A stretch of DNA of 64,000 nt from Styela clava (Eukaryota; Chordata; Ascidiacea; Stolidobranchia; Styelidae), in assembly GCF_964204865.1 (NCBI RefSeq), contig NC_135250.1, positions 16,402,001-16,466,000 of the forward strand, in the 5' to 3' direction. The translations under genes and the position numbers were made by a program. This document shows positions 24,871-34,604 of the stretch, in pieces (position 1 is the first letter of the stretch; the number at the start of each line of letters is the position of its first letter). Below the pieces are notes generated by a model. That model was not told the DNA's origin. It did not search any database and saw only the letters and a program-made list of their open reading frames with translations.

Positions 24871-25511
24871 GTAGACTCATCTAAGAATAATTATTTAATA
24901 ATAATTTTCATTTTAACGTCATATAATATTTAAATTTAACAATCACCCTTTTTCTTTAGTTTATATTATTACTCGCCCCTTGATTGGCGTTTTATTTTAC
25001 TATTATTTTCAAGTGTCCCAAGTTTAATTTTAATTATAATTCAAAACCTTGGGTTTATGTGCTTGCGATAGTTTTTCAGTTTTTTTTTTGTCCTACTTGA
25101 AATATGCTAGATGGTTCATTCATTCAATTATTATTATGAATTGAGATTATATTTCAACGCTATTTAAGATCAAAATTCAGCAATAACTTTCAACCTTATT
25201 TTATTTTAAAATTGGTCCTCACCAAACTAAGCATTGATTTATGTTTAAATGTTGGTTTACTTCCTCATGGTTCTCTAAGTGCCCATAATCTTAATTTTAA
25301 TTACATTTAGTTACCCATCATTTTCGTTAATGCAATAATAAATTTTTTTAATCACATCTGAAATGAGCCTCACTGATATTTGTGGTTCTAATTTTTCCAT
25401 CATTACTTCTACGGCTAAATGCAAATTAAATGTTTATGCATTGTTACGTCATACTTGATTTGAGATTTCAAATTTATTTATCAAATTTATTTCTTGCCAT
25501 TTTGTAAACTG

Positions 25512-25556
25512 CTTGTCTGAGGAAGTCTGACTCTGGTCGGACGAAACGTTACAGAA
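25512..25556 (+). ncRNA. hammerhead-ribozyme-like motif
   Basis: CTGAGGA at 25517-25523 fits the conserved CUGANGA core. GTCTGAC (25525-25531) and GTCGGAC (25536-25542) form a seven-pair helix II with a TCTG loop. GAAA follows at 25543-25546. TGT just before the core can pair with ACA at 25551-25553 as helix I, and the palindrome ACGT after GAA can form a short helix III, best in a dimer. One extra A (25524) separates the core from helix II, which departs from the standard motif. Penelope-like elements are known to carry minimal type-I hammerheads in their terminal repeats, and this one sits at the right place. Confidence 0.5.
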
Positions 25557-25680
25557 ATACATTTGTGTTAGTGTGCAGCTGGACTCTTTAATTGGATAGA
25601 ATAGTCATGTTTATTCCAGCTACAGTATCCTTGCAGTATACGCATACGGATCCACTAGCATGAAGACATAGAGAAAAGAT

Positions 25681-26018
25681 AGGAAGTTAGTCTCGCGCAA
25701 CCCAACTCAAATTTAAAATTGTATTGTTGTTAAAAAAAGAACACATTGAAGTTTTTGTTATTTAATTCAAAAGCTTTTCAAAAAATTTCACGCTTTTCAA
25801 TTTTGCCGATTTTTGTACGATAATCGCGACTTTTTATCTCCATCTCATAATTATAATTAGTCTCCTAGATTGTCTCTCAAACAATATAAAACTTGTCTGA
25901 ATATAATAATAAGGTTCGTGAGAGATGAGGTTTCATAGTTACATAACTCACACGGGATGTTAACATAACTATCGCAACTTTGACGAAACCGCACGATACT
26001 AGTATTATTCCAATAGGG
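25681..26018. other. AT-rich spacer between two elements
   Basis: Nothing can be supported between the Penelope-like end and the hAT left terminus. Confidence 0.4.
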
Positions 26019-26950
26019 CAGGGTCGTTCAACCCGCGGCCCGCGGATAATATGTGGCCCGCGGACGCATTTTGAGTGGCCCGCGCAGTACAAGAATTGAA
26101 TAAAAAAAATTTGGGGTTATACTATTTTTCGACTGATGAAGTTATACAAGGACGTGATACATTACAAACAATTTGTTTATTTTTCTGAAATGCGCTCTGC
26201 CAGCCCTTTCAACCGAGCCATTAGTGCCATTTTGAATCGAAACCAACTGGGAGGAGATATCGATAAATAAAGGTGCCAAAGCCGCTTACACATTTAGTCT
26301 TTTACTACGCTATATGACGTTATCCAAAACAATCGAAGCCATTCTCAGATTGAGTATTCGTTAAGGAATGTATATTATGTATTGTTCGGGTTGCCAATGT
26401 TTTACGTCCAGAAATAAAATAGGTGTTTGCCAAAATGACTTGTCAAGACAGACCATGACTCGTCATGTCGAAGAGCTTGAGAACTCTATAGCGGAAACTT
26501 TAATTGCAAAGGCGGGAAAATTTCCATCATACCCCTTGGCGCTTGACGAAAGCACTGACATCAAGGTTACTGCTCAGTTAGCGATCTTCTTGCGGGGAGT
26601 TACTGTATTAATGATTTTGAAATTACCGCAGAGCTCGCAACCATTGTCCCTGTTGAGGGTACGATTAGAGGCATTAGTCTGTTGGGAGCTGTGATAAAAA
26701 AGATCAAGCGTCGTGCCTTGTCCTTGGCGAAACTTTCAAAAATAACTGTTGATGGCGCCCCATCAATGGTTGGGAAACAACAGTTTTACTGGTATAACAA
26801 TTGTGAAAGTTTGGTGTTTGGGTATTGTTTGTTTTTTCATTAACCTGTAGTCAGTGTAGCAAAACTAGAACATAATGCCATGTTAAGTGGCCCGCGCAAT
26901 TATTAGTAAACTACATGTGGCCCTTCGGCCAAAAAGGTTGGACAACCCTG
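26019..26950 (+). mobile_element. hAT element with transposase remnant
   Basis: The left end is CAGGGTCGTTCAACCCGCGG; the right end is the inverse of CAGGGTTGTCCAACCTTTTT. Both are followed by GTGGCCCGCG motifs. Flanking octamers CAATAGGG and CACTAGGG match at seven of eight positions. At 932 bp it is far shorter than an autonomous hAT, so most of the transposase is deleted. Confidence 0.85.
26410..26800 (+). pseudogene. hAT transposase fragment (GTF2IRD2/ZBED-like type)
   Basis: The first frame (to about 26605) contains LSRQTMTRHVEELENSI and PLALDESTDIKVTAQLAIFL. After a one-base shift the second frame continues with NDFEITAELATIVP and later ITVDGAPSMVGKQ. The LALDEST-D-x-x-x-x-AQL-x-IF block and the VDGAPSM-G block are hallmarks of domesticated-type hAT transposases such as those behind GTF2IRD2 and FAM200. 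The DNA-binding N terminus and the C-terminal dimerisation region are missing. Confidence 0.7.
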
Positions 26951-27135
26951 CACTAGGGTGACTATATAGGCAAATAGCAAAAGAAAAATACTGAATTTAC
27001 CAAAATAAAATGCAAAACAGTAACAAATCTCCAAACAAATTGACGAACGAAACCGATCAGCAGGCTGGCGAAGCTAAAACAAACCGAGAGTGCCGCGCAG
27101 AACTGCCACTTTTGCCTGACTAAAAACATCTAGAT

Positions 27136-27215
27136 CAGGGGTGGGCAACCTTTTTCGGCTCGCGTGCCAAAATCGGCTAAATTCAACAACAAAATTCTTC
27201 CGCGTGCCGATCAAA
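27136..27215. mobile_element. solitary hAT left end
   Basis: CAGGGGTGGGCAACCTTTTT is followed by GGCTCGCGTGCC and, further in, GCGTGCCGATC. This is typical hAT terminus composition. The preceding octamer is the palindrome ATCTAGAT. No matching right end was found before the next element at 27560. Confidence 0.5.
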
Positions 27216-27862
27216 ATTAAAAGCAATGCTTTGCTACTTCCAAACCTAAAATAAATAAACCTTTTAAACATGTACAGACGGATTCACTATTCGGATAAAT
27301 ATCAGGTCGACAAATAGATTTGATTACCTTTCTTATTCTATCAGTGAGACTTCTGCTGCTGCATTACCGCTGATAGAGATTTTACATTGGGTTTATATTT
27401 TGTATCTTTCAAAGAAATACCCGAACTACTGGTTTCAACTTCCAAGCTACTCCTGTTACGAGACTTAGTAAATAGTAAAAACTTAGACTAAAAAGACTTA
27501 ATAAAGTTCCAATTATAACTGAGAACAAAGATTCACAAGCATATGCAGATGATGTAGAGCAGTGGTCGTCAAACTTTATGTACTCGCGGGCCAAATACAG
27601 GGAGCCCTCGAGTTACGACTTACGATGTTTCGAGGTTACAAACGCTATTTCGAGGTTACGAACGCACTTGACGAACATATACAGATATAAAAGATAATAC
27701 TGTACTGTAATATCTAAGCCTATAAACTGGATCATTGTGATCAAGAAAATCAGTGCTCTGGCTCATTGGTTTTCGTTATTTACATCGTAAATGACGTGTC
27801 CAATTGCGAACTATTACGATTATGAACGAATAATCACTAAGCTTCAGCCACATGGTACAGTA

Positions 27863-27914
27863 CAGTACTGTACACAGTTCCAGTGATACAGTACTGTACA
27901 CAGTTTCAGTGATA
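27863..27914 (+). repeat. 26-bp tandem repeat, two copies
   Basis: The unit ACAGTACTGTACACAGTT-CAGTGAT (one variable base) occurs twice head to tail and is followed by a partial third copy. It contains the palindrome AGTACT. It lies inside the pogo/Tigger-like element. Confidence 0.75.
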
Positions 27915-28559
27915 CTGTACGTCATTTTGGTTGTTTATGCCGTTTCTTTCGTAACTTGTTTGATCGTTTTATTTTACTTTTGCCCTTTGTTATGGACTCA
28001 AAGCAAAAAAAAGATGTTAAGATACTGTACAGTGTTTGCTTTTATTCACGTGATGTGGAATTGTTTTCTGTTTTTCTAATAAAGTTCTTATTTGCTTTAT
28101 TTGTACATTTTATTAGTGTACAGTACCATACTTTACAATACAGTACGATGTGTATAGAGTAATTCATGTACTGTACCACTGTAGGCTTGCACGTAATTGA
28201 CAAAAATCAATTCCGTAATTACGGCAAAATCAATTACGTAATGACCCCGTAATTGCGATATTTATCCACGCATTTAAACCTATCATAACAACCAATTGAA
28301 TCCACTTCTTTTCCGAATGGGACATTGAAGTTGGGTTTTCATATTCTTGGCAGTACTACACGCCGTCGACAGATGTTAAAGACAAATATCAAGGAGTGAA
28401 TTCAAATAAATTTTATTCTGATTTTTATCTTTTGTGTTAGCTTTGGTTTTCCTTTATCACCTTCGCAAATTAACCGTCCCATTTTTATGCGATCAATTTT
28501 ATTTTATCATTACCGACACTGGTATACGGATATTTATGGAAACGATAGTTTTTTAAAAC

Positions 28560-29530
28560 CACCTTAATACTGAATAAAAATTACGGGTTTCTAATTTATT
28601 AACCAACGACGAGCGTATTCACTCATTTGATTATACTTGCGATTTCCTCGCGACGAAGACTTGTTTTTGCAGCGTCTTCTGCATTATCCGACATTACTGC
28701 CTTGTTAAGCATTTTATAATAATAATTATTGATGTCGACTTATTGACGATATTCCGATTACCATGCTTCATTTTACATTTAATCATCTCGCGGACTGAAT
28801 GTTTATAACATTATTTGCGATAAATTTAGATCAAATATTATTTATTTGAGTATAATTTAAATATCGAACTTATATGATATGCCTTCTCCGAAAATACAAA
28901 AGTTATATCGCAAAACAATGCATTTTGTGACATTTATTTTACACTCACGACATTTATTTGCTAACTCAAGTCGGCGATCCTATCGGCCAAGATTGACACA
29001 AGTTCGGTCGAGTGCCGGTGGTATTAAAGTCGACGATAAATCAAAATAAGTTGGCGCATTTGGTAAGACAGTTAATCATATATGGCCGAAATATTGAGAG
29101 GAATTGTGAAAAACATCATGCGGACTGATATATAACATCATCCGGACTGATATATAACGATAAAACCGTTAACAGAACATCGAGATTTTGTAATAGAAAA
29201 TGGATCTCGCACAGAATAAACACACTGGCTCATATTTGATTCTATATGATAGCAGTTAAATTTTTTGCGGTCCGCGAGGAATCCGTCGTTTTGCTGTTTC
29301 TCTGCCGTCTCAATCGCTTTACCGATGCCGAGAAGACGAAGTTGCGTTGGTTCATTACGCAATCTCTCTTTTGTCGTCATATTGCTATTTGATAAGGGCG
29401 ACATTAATTATCACGGCGAGGTATTGGCGCGAGTGATCAATCGCTCTTTTCGCTTATTTGGTTCCAATTCGTCGCGAAAGCTCTTCGTTAAATTTCACAA
29501 GATCGTCGTGTTGAAAGGTTATGGATATTT
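28560..29530 (-). pseudogene. decayed coding-like segments inside the inner hAT
   Basis: On the minus strand, open pieces in changing frames read as protein: FQHDDLVKFNEELSRRIGTK near 29520-29460, QYLAVIINVALIK just after it, LRNEPTQLRLLGIGKAIETA near 29370-29310, and MSDNAEDAAKTS near 28695-28660 continuing in another frame as NQMSEYARRWLIN. They are split by stops. Their position suggests they derive from the transposase, but no diagnostic motif is visible. Confidence 0.3.
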
Positions 29531-29814
29531 TCCTGTTTATACCCCAAGTCTGAAATAAAACAGTATGATATTCCATGTTCATATATCAAGTGTTGATATT
29601 AACAATAAAGAATGGTTAAGCATTGCTAATCCACACTTGGTGGGGAATTCCCACTATTTAAACGCGTGACTATAAAATAGAAACGGAACATATATACCAT
29701 AAGTAACGGAAAACTGGAACAAGTAAATAATAAATAAAAGTAAAATGGATACAAATGTTTGATAGACCATGTTTGAAAGATTGATCTTCTGCGTTCATTA
29801 GTCATTTCACCCGA

Positions 29815-30100
29815 AGAAGTTGAAACCGGGCGTGTTAGCGTCCATCGGTCTTAACACAATTCTTCCCCCTATCTACGGTTATTATGTACATTGGCCATGG
29901 CCAAGCTAGATAAGATGCGAGAGAAGTTGAAACCAGGTGTGTTGGCGTCAATCGGTCTCAACGCAATTCTATCCCTTATCTACGGTTAAGTTACAGGAGA
30001 AGTTAAAACCAGGTGTGTTGGCCGCAAACGGCCCTACTCAGTTCTTCCCCCTTAACTACGTTAATAATTTACATTGGCCATGCTAGAGAAGTTGATAATA
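29815..30100 (+). repeat. irregular direct repeat array
   Basis: The phrase GAAGTTGAAACCNGGNGTGTT followed by GGCGTCAATCGGTCT and CTATCTACGGTTA recurs starting at 29815, 29933 and 29999, with a fourth fragment at 30088. The intervals are 118, 66 and 89 bp. Two copies also share a TTTACATTGGCCATG-like tail. It lies inside the innermost hAT element. Confidence 0.7.
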
Positions 30101-31279
30101 GGTTAGTGAATGGCAACGCGTCATGCCCTCCTTCACCTACGTAGCAAGAAAGGTAAAAGAGAGAAAAACGGCTGCGAATACCGGAACTCTAACTTCTACT
30201 TGTTGAGCTTTCATTTTTCGCAATCGACGAAATTGACTGCTTTGAAGAAAGCTCGTTTCAATGCAATAATTACGACTTTACGTAATTCGTAACTTCCCTT
30301 CCGTAACTCAAAATAATTACGTAAATCCGTAAATTACGTGCAAGCCTATACCACTGTACAGTATAATGTTCCGACTTACACTGAAATTCGGGTTACACCG
30401 AGTCTCAGGAACGGAACTGCGTCGTAAGTCGAGGACTCCCTGTATACACATTCCCTGTAGCGCGCAGGCCGCAATATTTCCGCCTTCGAACAATCGCTAG
30501 ATTGAAGATTGTGGCGCATTTACACCTTCTATTGTTGTGTTAAAAGCCTGCTGCTATGAGATGTGTATGTGTCGTTTTTTAATATATATATTATCCAACA
30601 ACATATTGTTTTTATTTACTTGTTTTTAATGTGAAGGATGATGTTTTTATGCCAACTTGCCCACGGTACGTCGTCCGTAGAAGATCTGACAAGCGAGTAC
30701 GAAGTTTATTCCAAGTGTAATGCATTTTAGATAAAGCTGTTCGCAGCAATATGTTCTTCCGAACGTACCCATCACATGTTTTGCACTGTCGCATAGATCA
30801 GCTGTGGCGCAGTCCCGGCTCTCGGGTTGAATTTTTCGTCGAAGCACATTGGAATGTTCGACCCTCGTCGCGAGCTACCCTGCGTTTCCCAAACATTTTT
30901 GAATTTTAAAAATCACAATCAACTCGAACGACATGCAACTCACGCTACATATTATAAAACAAGCGCCATACAGCAGAACTTGTTACCACATAAATCCGCG
31001 TACAGACAATAATAAATTTGGGATCGATTTTTGTTTCATTCAATAAATGTCGGGTTGTTCGAGGGCCGCAACAAATTAGCTCGCGGGCCGCATTTGGCCT
31101 TCAGTTTGCCGACCCCTGTTGTAAAGTAATGTAGTTGCAAAGTTTTTGAGTTTTAAAAAAAATTTCGGGAATGGCATCCCATCATATAGAAATGATGTAG
31201 TAACCAGAGTTTTACATTAAAAACAACTCAAAATTGAAATCTATCTGGTCTCTTTCTCTGCCAAAGTGGCAATCTTCGT

Positions 31280-31650
31280 TCAATGTTTGTAGTTGACTTT
31301 GATGTCTGTGTCGGGATTCGGTAGTTTGTCAGTTTCCGATGTCTGACCGCTGGGAGAGTTCGGCGGTGAAGACTCAAGGTTTGGAGAAGTCACTGGATTT
31401 TCGGATACTGTACTGTCTGCTGCATCCAGTTTCTCGAGTGATATCACAAGCATATCGTGTTACAGGAACGCGTGATTGTTCATTGATAACTATATTGAAG
31501 CAATGAGAAACGCAATGAACAAACAAGGCTTTTGAATATTGGCGCTATTTCTTCCTCGGCGGTCGGAGTTATGGTCAGCCATTCTGGAGTCACCGTAATA
31601 GCTTTGACCGACTGTTTTTTCGAAATACAGCCCAAGTAGGGATTTGTTCA
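31280..31650 (-). pseudogene. two coding-like minus-strand frames, unassigned
   Basis: Reading the minus strand, the first frame (about 31650-31480) includes SVKAITVTPEWLTITPTAEE and EIAPIFKSLV before a stop. A second frame (31453-31280) opens with ATG and gives a 57-residue Ser/Pro/Asp-rich tail (EKLDAADSTVSENPVTSPNL, later PPNSPSGQTSETDKLPNPD), ending in TGA. Both contrast strongly in composition with their surroundings. They could be two exons of one gene, or parts of a transposon. I could not place a convincing acceptor between them and do not recognise the protein. Confidence 0.35.
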
Positions 31651-31779
31651 GAAAGAATTGTTTTAAATCGAGTTTTTTTTGCCTGTTTTGTTCAAAATGG
31701 CTGTATTATTTGATTTTTTGTATCAAATTGGTTGAAACTAAAATAAGAAAAATGATATAAAACTTGCCAATTACTTTTT

Positions 31780-32020
31780 ATTTGCAATAAGTTCTTCGAA
31801 ACGCCACAAATATCGATGACTTGCTAATACACGGCTTCTCAAGCTGTAGCGCAATGCGTCCGCAAACCTGGTTGGCGGAGGAAGACGCAGCCAAATAGGC
31901 CATTGCGTGGACCAGCCTGCCAAGGCAGGCGAGTCCAGTTATCCTCTTGCAAATTTTCACATCAGTCAAGTGATTCGAACCAGGGTCGTATATACCGTTA
32001 GGCAAGGTTGGCTACAGTCT
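31780..32020 (-). repeat. possible tRNA-derived SINE
   Basis: On the minus strand, GGTTCGAATCAC (31981-31970) fits a tRNA B box. TAGCCAACCTTGCC lies about 33 bases before it and could be a decayed A box. The downstream part is unrelated to tRNA. No 3' tail or target duplication was identified. Confidence 0.3.
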
Positions 32021-32489
32021 AGGGGCCTCAAACTTCGCAGGCCTTGACAATCAATTTCAGCCATTATTCATTTAATTCGTTTCTAAATTGTAAAGGCATG
32101 TTCCAGAATAGCCTAGGAAATAGGCCTAAGGTTTTTCATCGTCTAAATCTTGCCCTGATTCAAACATACGTAGGTTGTCGCCGATCTGAGTACAATCTCC
32201 ATTATTGTATTAACGCACTTGTTTTGCCAAATTTAGGCGGTGAGCGGGCCCCTGATTCAATTTGCTTTTGGATTGTAGTAGTCCCGCGAGCTATGTTTCG
32301 TGATTTTTCTTGCCTTTTGTACTCAAACTGTCTCTCTGGTATCTTGGTTGAGCATTCCTGTTACAATATTATGACTTTGGTGCTGGTTGCGCGGTCAAAG
32401 TCAAAGCAAGAATTTTTTCTTACATTTTCCAAGTTATTATTCCGACAGCATGTGCAGCTGCCAAAAAAGCAGCATTTTGGCGTAGTTTG

Positions 32490-33130
32490 ACGGAGATGCA
32501 AGTGGTATTTCAATAAAAAATACAAAAGATACAGAAAAAATTTGATTTTAAACAAGGTCTTGTTTAAAAACAAACAGAACCCAAGGACGCCCAGTTGCGT
32601 CAGAATTGCCTCAGATATATATAGCTTTCTCAACAACTAGTTTAACTCAACAAACTCGACAAAATTTTACATCAAATGATCATCTTGAAGATATCTTTAT
32701 GTGATACTGAGTTGATGCTTTCCAGATACATCCACATACTCATCAGCAAAAATGGGAATGTACCCTCTGTTGGCTTCGGCCTTTAACGACAATATTCACA
32801 GCCATTGTCAGCATCTCATTTTGAACCTGCGAAAAAGTGTACCTCGCGTTTCGTGATCTATACAGGATCAGGATCCCTAGCATCGACACGAATCGCAACG
32901 TCCTCGTTCCACGTCTCTGTCATACTTTGAGCTTTTGCCATAAATTTTTCAAATTTTGTGGAAGATTTAGAAACGAATGCAACCTCGCAACGAATGCAAT
33001 CATCCATGCTTGGTGTTGGCTTCCATCATTACGCGAACTTTACGCAGAGTGCCTCCACGCGAGTGGGTGGAGACACATTTTGACCAAACGCTCAAAGAGA
33101 TCTTGGGTTCTCATATGTTTCTACAGGATT
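32490..33130 (-). pseudogene. hAT transposase remnant (ZMYM1/DUF4371-like type)
   Basis: On the minus strand, a frame near 32760-32640 reads GYIPIFADEYVDVSGKHQLS, then in-frame stops separate it from NFVEFVEL. The ADE-x-x-D-x-S-x-K-x-QLS block followed by an FVEL motif is typical of hAT transposases related to ZMYM1. Upstream on the same strand are coding-like pieces: EVAFVSKSSTKFEKFMAK with ETWNEDVAIRVDARD (about 33000-32875), and NEMLTMAVNIVV (about 32825-32785). At least four stops or frame changes make it inactive. The element's termini were not found. TAGGGGCCTCAAACTTCGC at 32022 may be one end. Confidence 0.5.
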
Positions 33131-33209
33131 TTCTTCGTTCGTGCCTTTAGGTGTATTCCGCAAATTGAATACTTATGTGTTGAATCTTTAAATATATTTC
33201 AGTGAGGAT

Positions 33210-34604
33210 TTGATTTATATAAATACGAATCATTATAATATTGAGTTGTCATAAACGGTCCACCTGAGCTTTAATGTAGTAAAATGTATTCAAATGTAGC
33301 ATTTTCTTTAAAAATGGCTGATATTTCAGCAAATCAACATCAAAAGTATGCTTCCCCAAAAGGGAAGTTTAAATTAATGCAACTGCATAGACTTGTGAGC
33401 CTTTTGAAGGACTAAGGATAGTCTGATTTTAACTGCTAATCATTTGTCCTTAATGCCATGGAAGTAGCCTATCACAAAATCAGGTTTTCAACTTAAAGAA
33501 CAACGCTGCTAATAAATGTCAATCATCTCGGTCGTTGAAAAATGAAAATGTCAGTTTTATTGCCTGCACTGACACGCAGTTTTGAAAAAAGATACCTGAT
33601 TTCTAAAGAAAGTTTATTGTAATGGCAATTATAAATCAACAAGGTCGTTGTTATAATTGTGACATGCCTTTGGGGTAACAGTTCAGAGATATAAATATGG
33701 TCGTGGAAATCGGTGTAACAAGGTAAGCGGTAATAAGAAGCGATATGGGTAAACGGCAAATTAGTATGATGGGTGAACGACCTTCAGAACTTACGTTCGA
33801 ATTAATATTGAATACTGTGTTAACCCAGTTAGTTAGATGTATCTAGTTGCAATTGAGACTGTTATTGCGTTTTTATCTTTTTGGTCTACTTTCCTCTCTG
33901 AAGCGTCGATTTATCGCAATGTTTGTGTTTTTGAACTCAATAACATATACGAAGTAAGTTTTTCTTTTGCTTCAAGATCTGACATACTGCACTTTTGATG
34001 AACAACCGAAGAACCTAATGCTTTTACAGCTGGTTATACTAAGTCAAGTGAATTCAATGAATATAATGATGGAAAGATATCAGAATATCAATTAAACTTC
34101 GTATAAATTTGGAATAAGAAAGCGAAAAGTTTAGTTGAACGCACGTAAAGTTCTATAAATTCCATACGAACATATCGACTAGTGAGCACGTTCTGAGGAA
34201 TAATACTAAAGTTGTTCAAGTGCATGATGTAACTGCGAGTCCTTATTTCAAGACGTATATTCTTCATTGTGAGATAGCGTTATTTGTTAAGTTCAAAATT
34301 GAAATACGGACTAAAATAAAATTCAGTTAGATTTTTTATTTTGGAAACTTATTTATGAAACATTTATAAATTTAATGGTAAATAATGTTTAACATGGACA
34401 GGTAATTTAGTTTAGTCAGATTTTAAATGTAGAATTTTTCAATAGAATTGTTAATATACAATATATATATATATATAACTGGTAAACTGATCTCTCTAAT
34501 ATTATATTATTTAAAATGCATGCGATATAGACCACTGTGCAGTGTACTATGGCTGGTAATATTGTTAATGAGCATGTCTTTATATTACAATAGATATAGA
34601 TAAA
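33210..34604. other. intergenic stretch upstream of the carbonic anhydrase gene
   Basis: No gene is supported. A TA-rich run lies at 34458-34478, about 130 bases before the carbonic anhydrase start codon. The 5' end and promoter of that gene must lie in this stretch, but I see no clear TATA box at a fixed distance. Confidence 0.4.

Larger units (their letters stand above)
23879..25680 (+). mobile_element. Penelope-like element (truncated) with inverted flank
   Basis: The element contains a GIY-YIG endonuclease frame (24169-24870), an AT-rich 3' region and an end sequence at 25511-25680. That end has ACGAAACGTTACAG, GTGCAGCTGGACTCTTTAAT and TACGCATACGGATCCAC. The reverse complement of 23879-24022 shows the same order (ACGAAACGTTACAG, TTGTGCAGCAAGACT, ATGCATACGGATCCACC). 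Inverted terminal copies are a known Penelope arrangement. No reverse transcriptase domain was found, so this copy is 5'-truncated. Assignment is by domain and layout. Confidence 0.72.
28182..30348. mobile_element. hAT element, innermost layer, perfect 8-bp duplication
   Basis: The left end is TAGGCTTGCACGTAATT; the right end is the exact inverse of that 17-mer. Both sides are flanked by TACCACTG (28174-28181 and 30349-30356). It is 2167 bp. Subterminal sequence on both sides is rich in TTACGTAAT-like motifs, likely transposase binding repeats. Minus-strand coding-like pieces (28560-29530) may be transposase debris. Confidence 0.85.
27598..30442. mobile_element. pogo/Tigger-like element, middle layer
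   Basis: Terminal inverted repeats CAGGGAGCCCTCGAGTTACG and the inverse of CAGGGAGTCCTCGACTTACG are flanked by TA on both sides (27596-27597 and 30443-30444). A TA duplication and a CAGGG...CTTACGA terminus fit the pogo/Tigger branch of Tc1/mariner elements. No transposase was recognised. Most of the length is the inserted hAT at 28182-30348. Confidence 0.65.
27560..31118. mobile_element. hAT element, outermost of a three-layer nest
   Basis: The left end CAGTGGTCGTCAAACTTTAT (with CGCGGGCC inside) pairs with the right end, inverse of CAGGGGTCGGCAAACTGAAG. Flanking octamers ATGTAGAG and TTGTAAAG match at six of eight positions. Without the pogo-like insert it carries, the element would be about 0.7 kb and noncoding. 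Confidence 0.7.

Noticed and set aside
32044..32490. 148-codon plus-strand frame, the second longest in the window
   Set aside because: It runs opposite to a recognisable hAT transposase remnant and shows no domain itself, so it is probably a shadow of transposon sequence.
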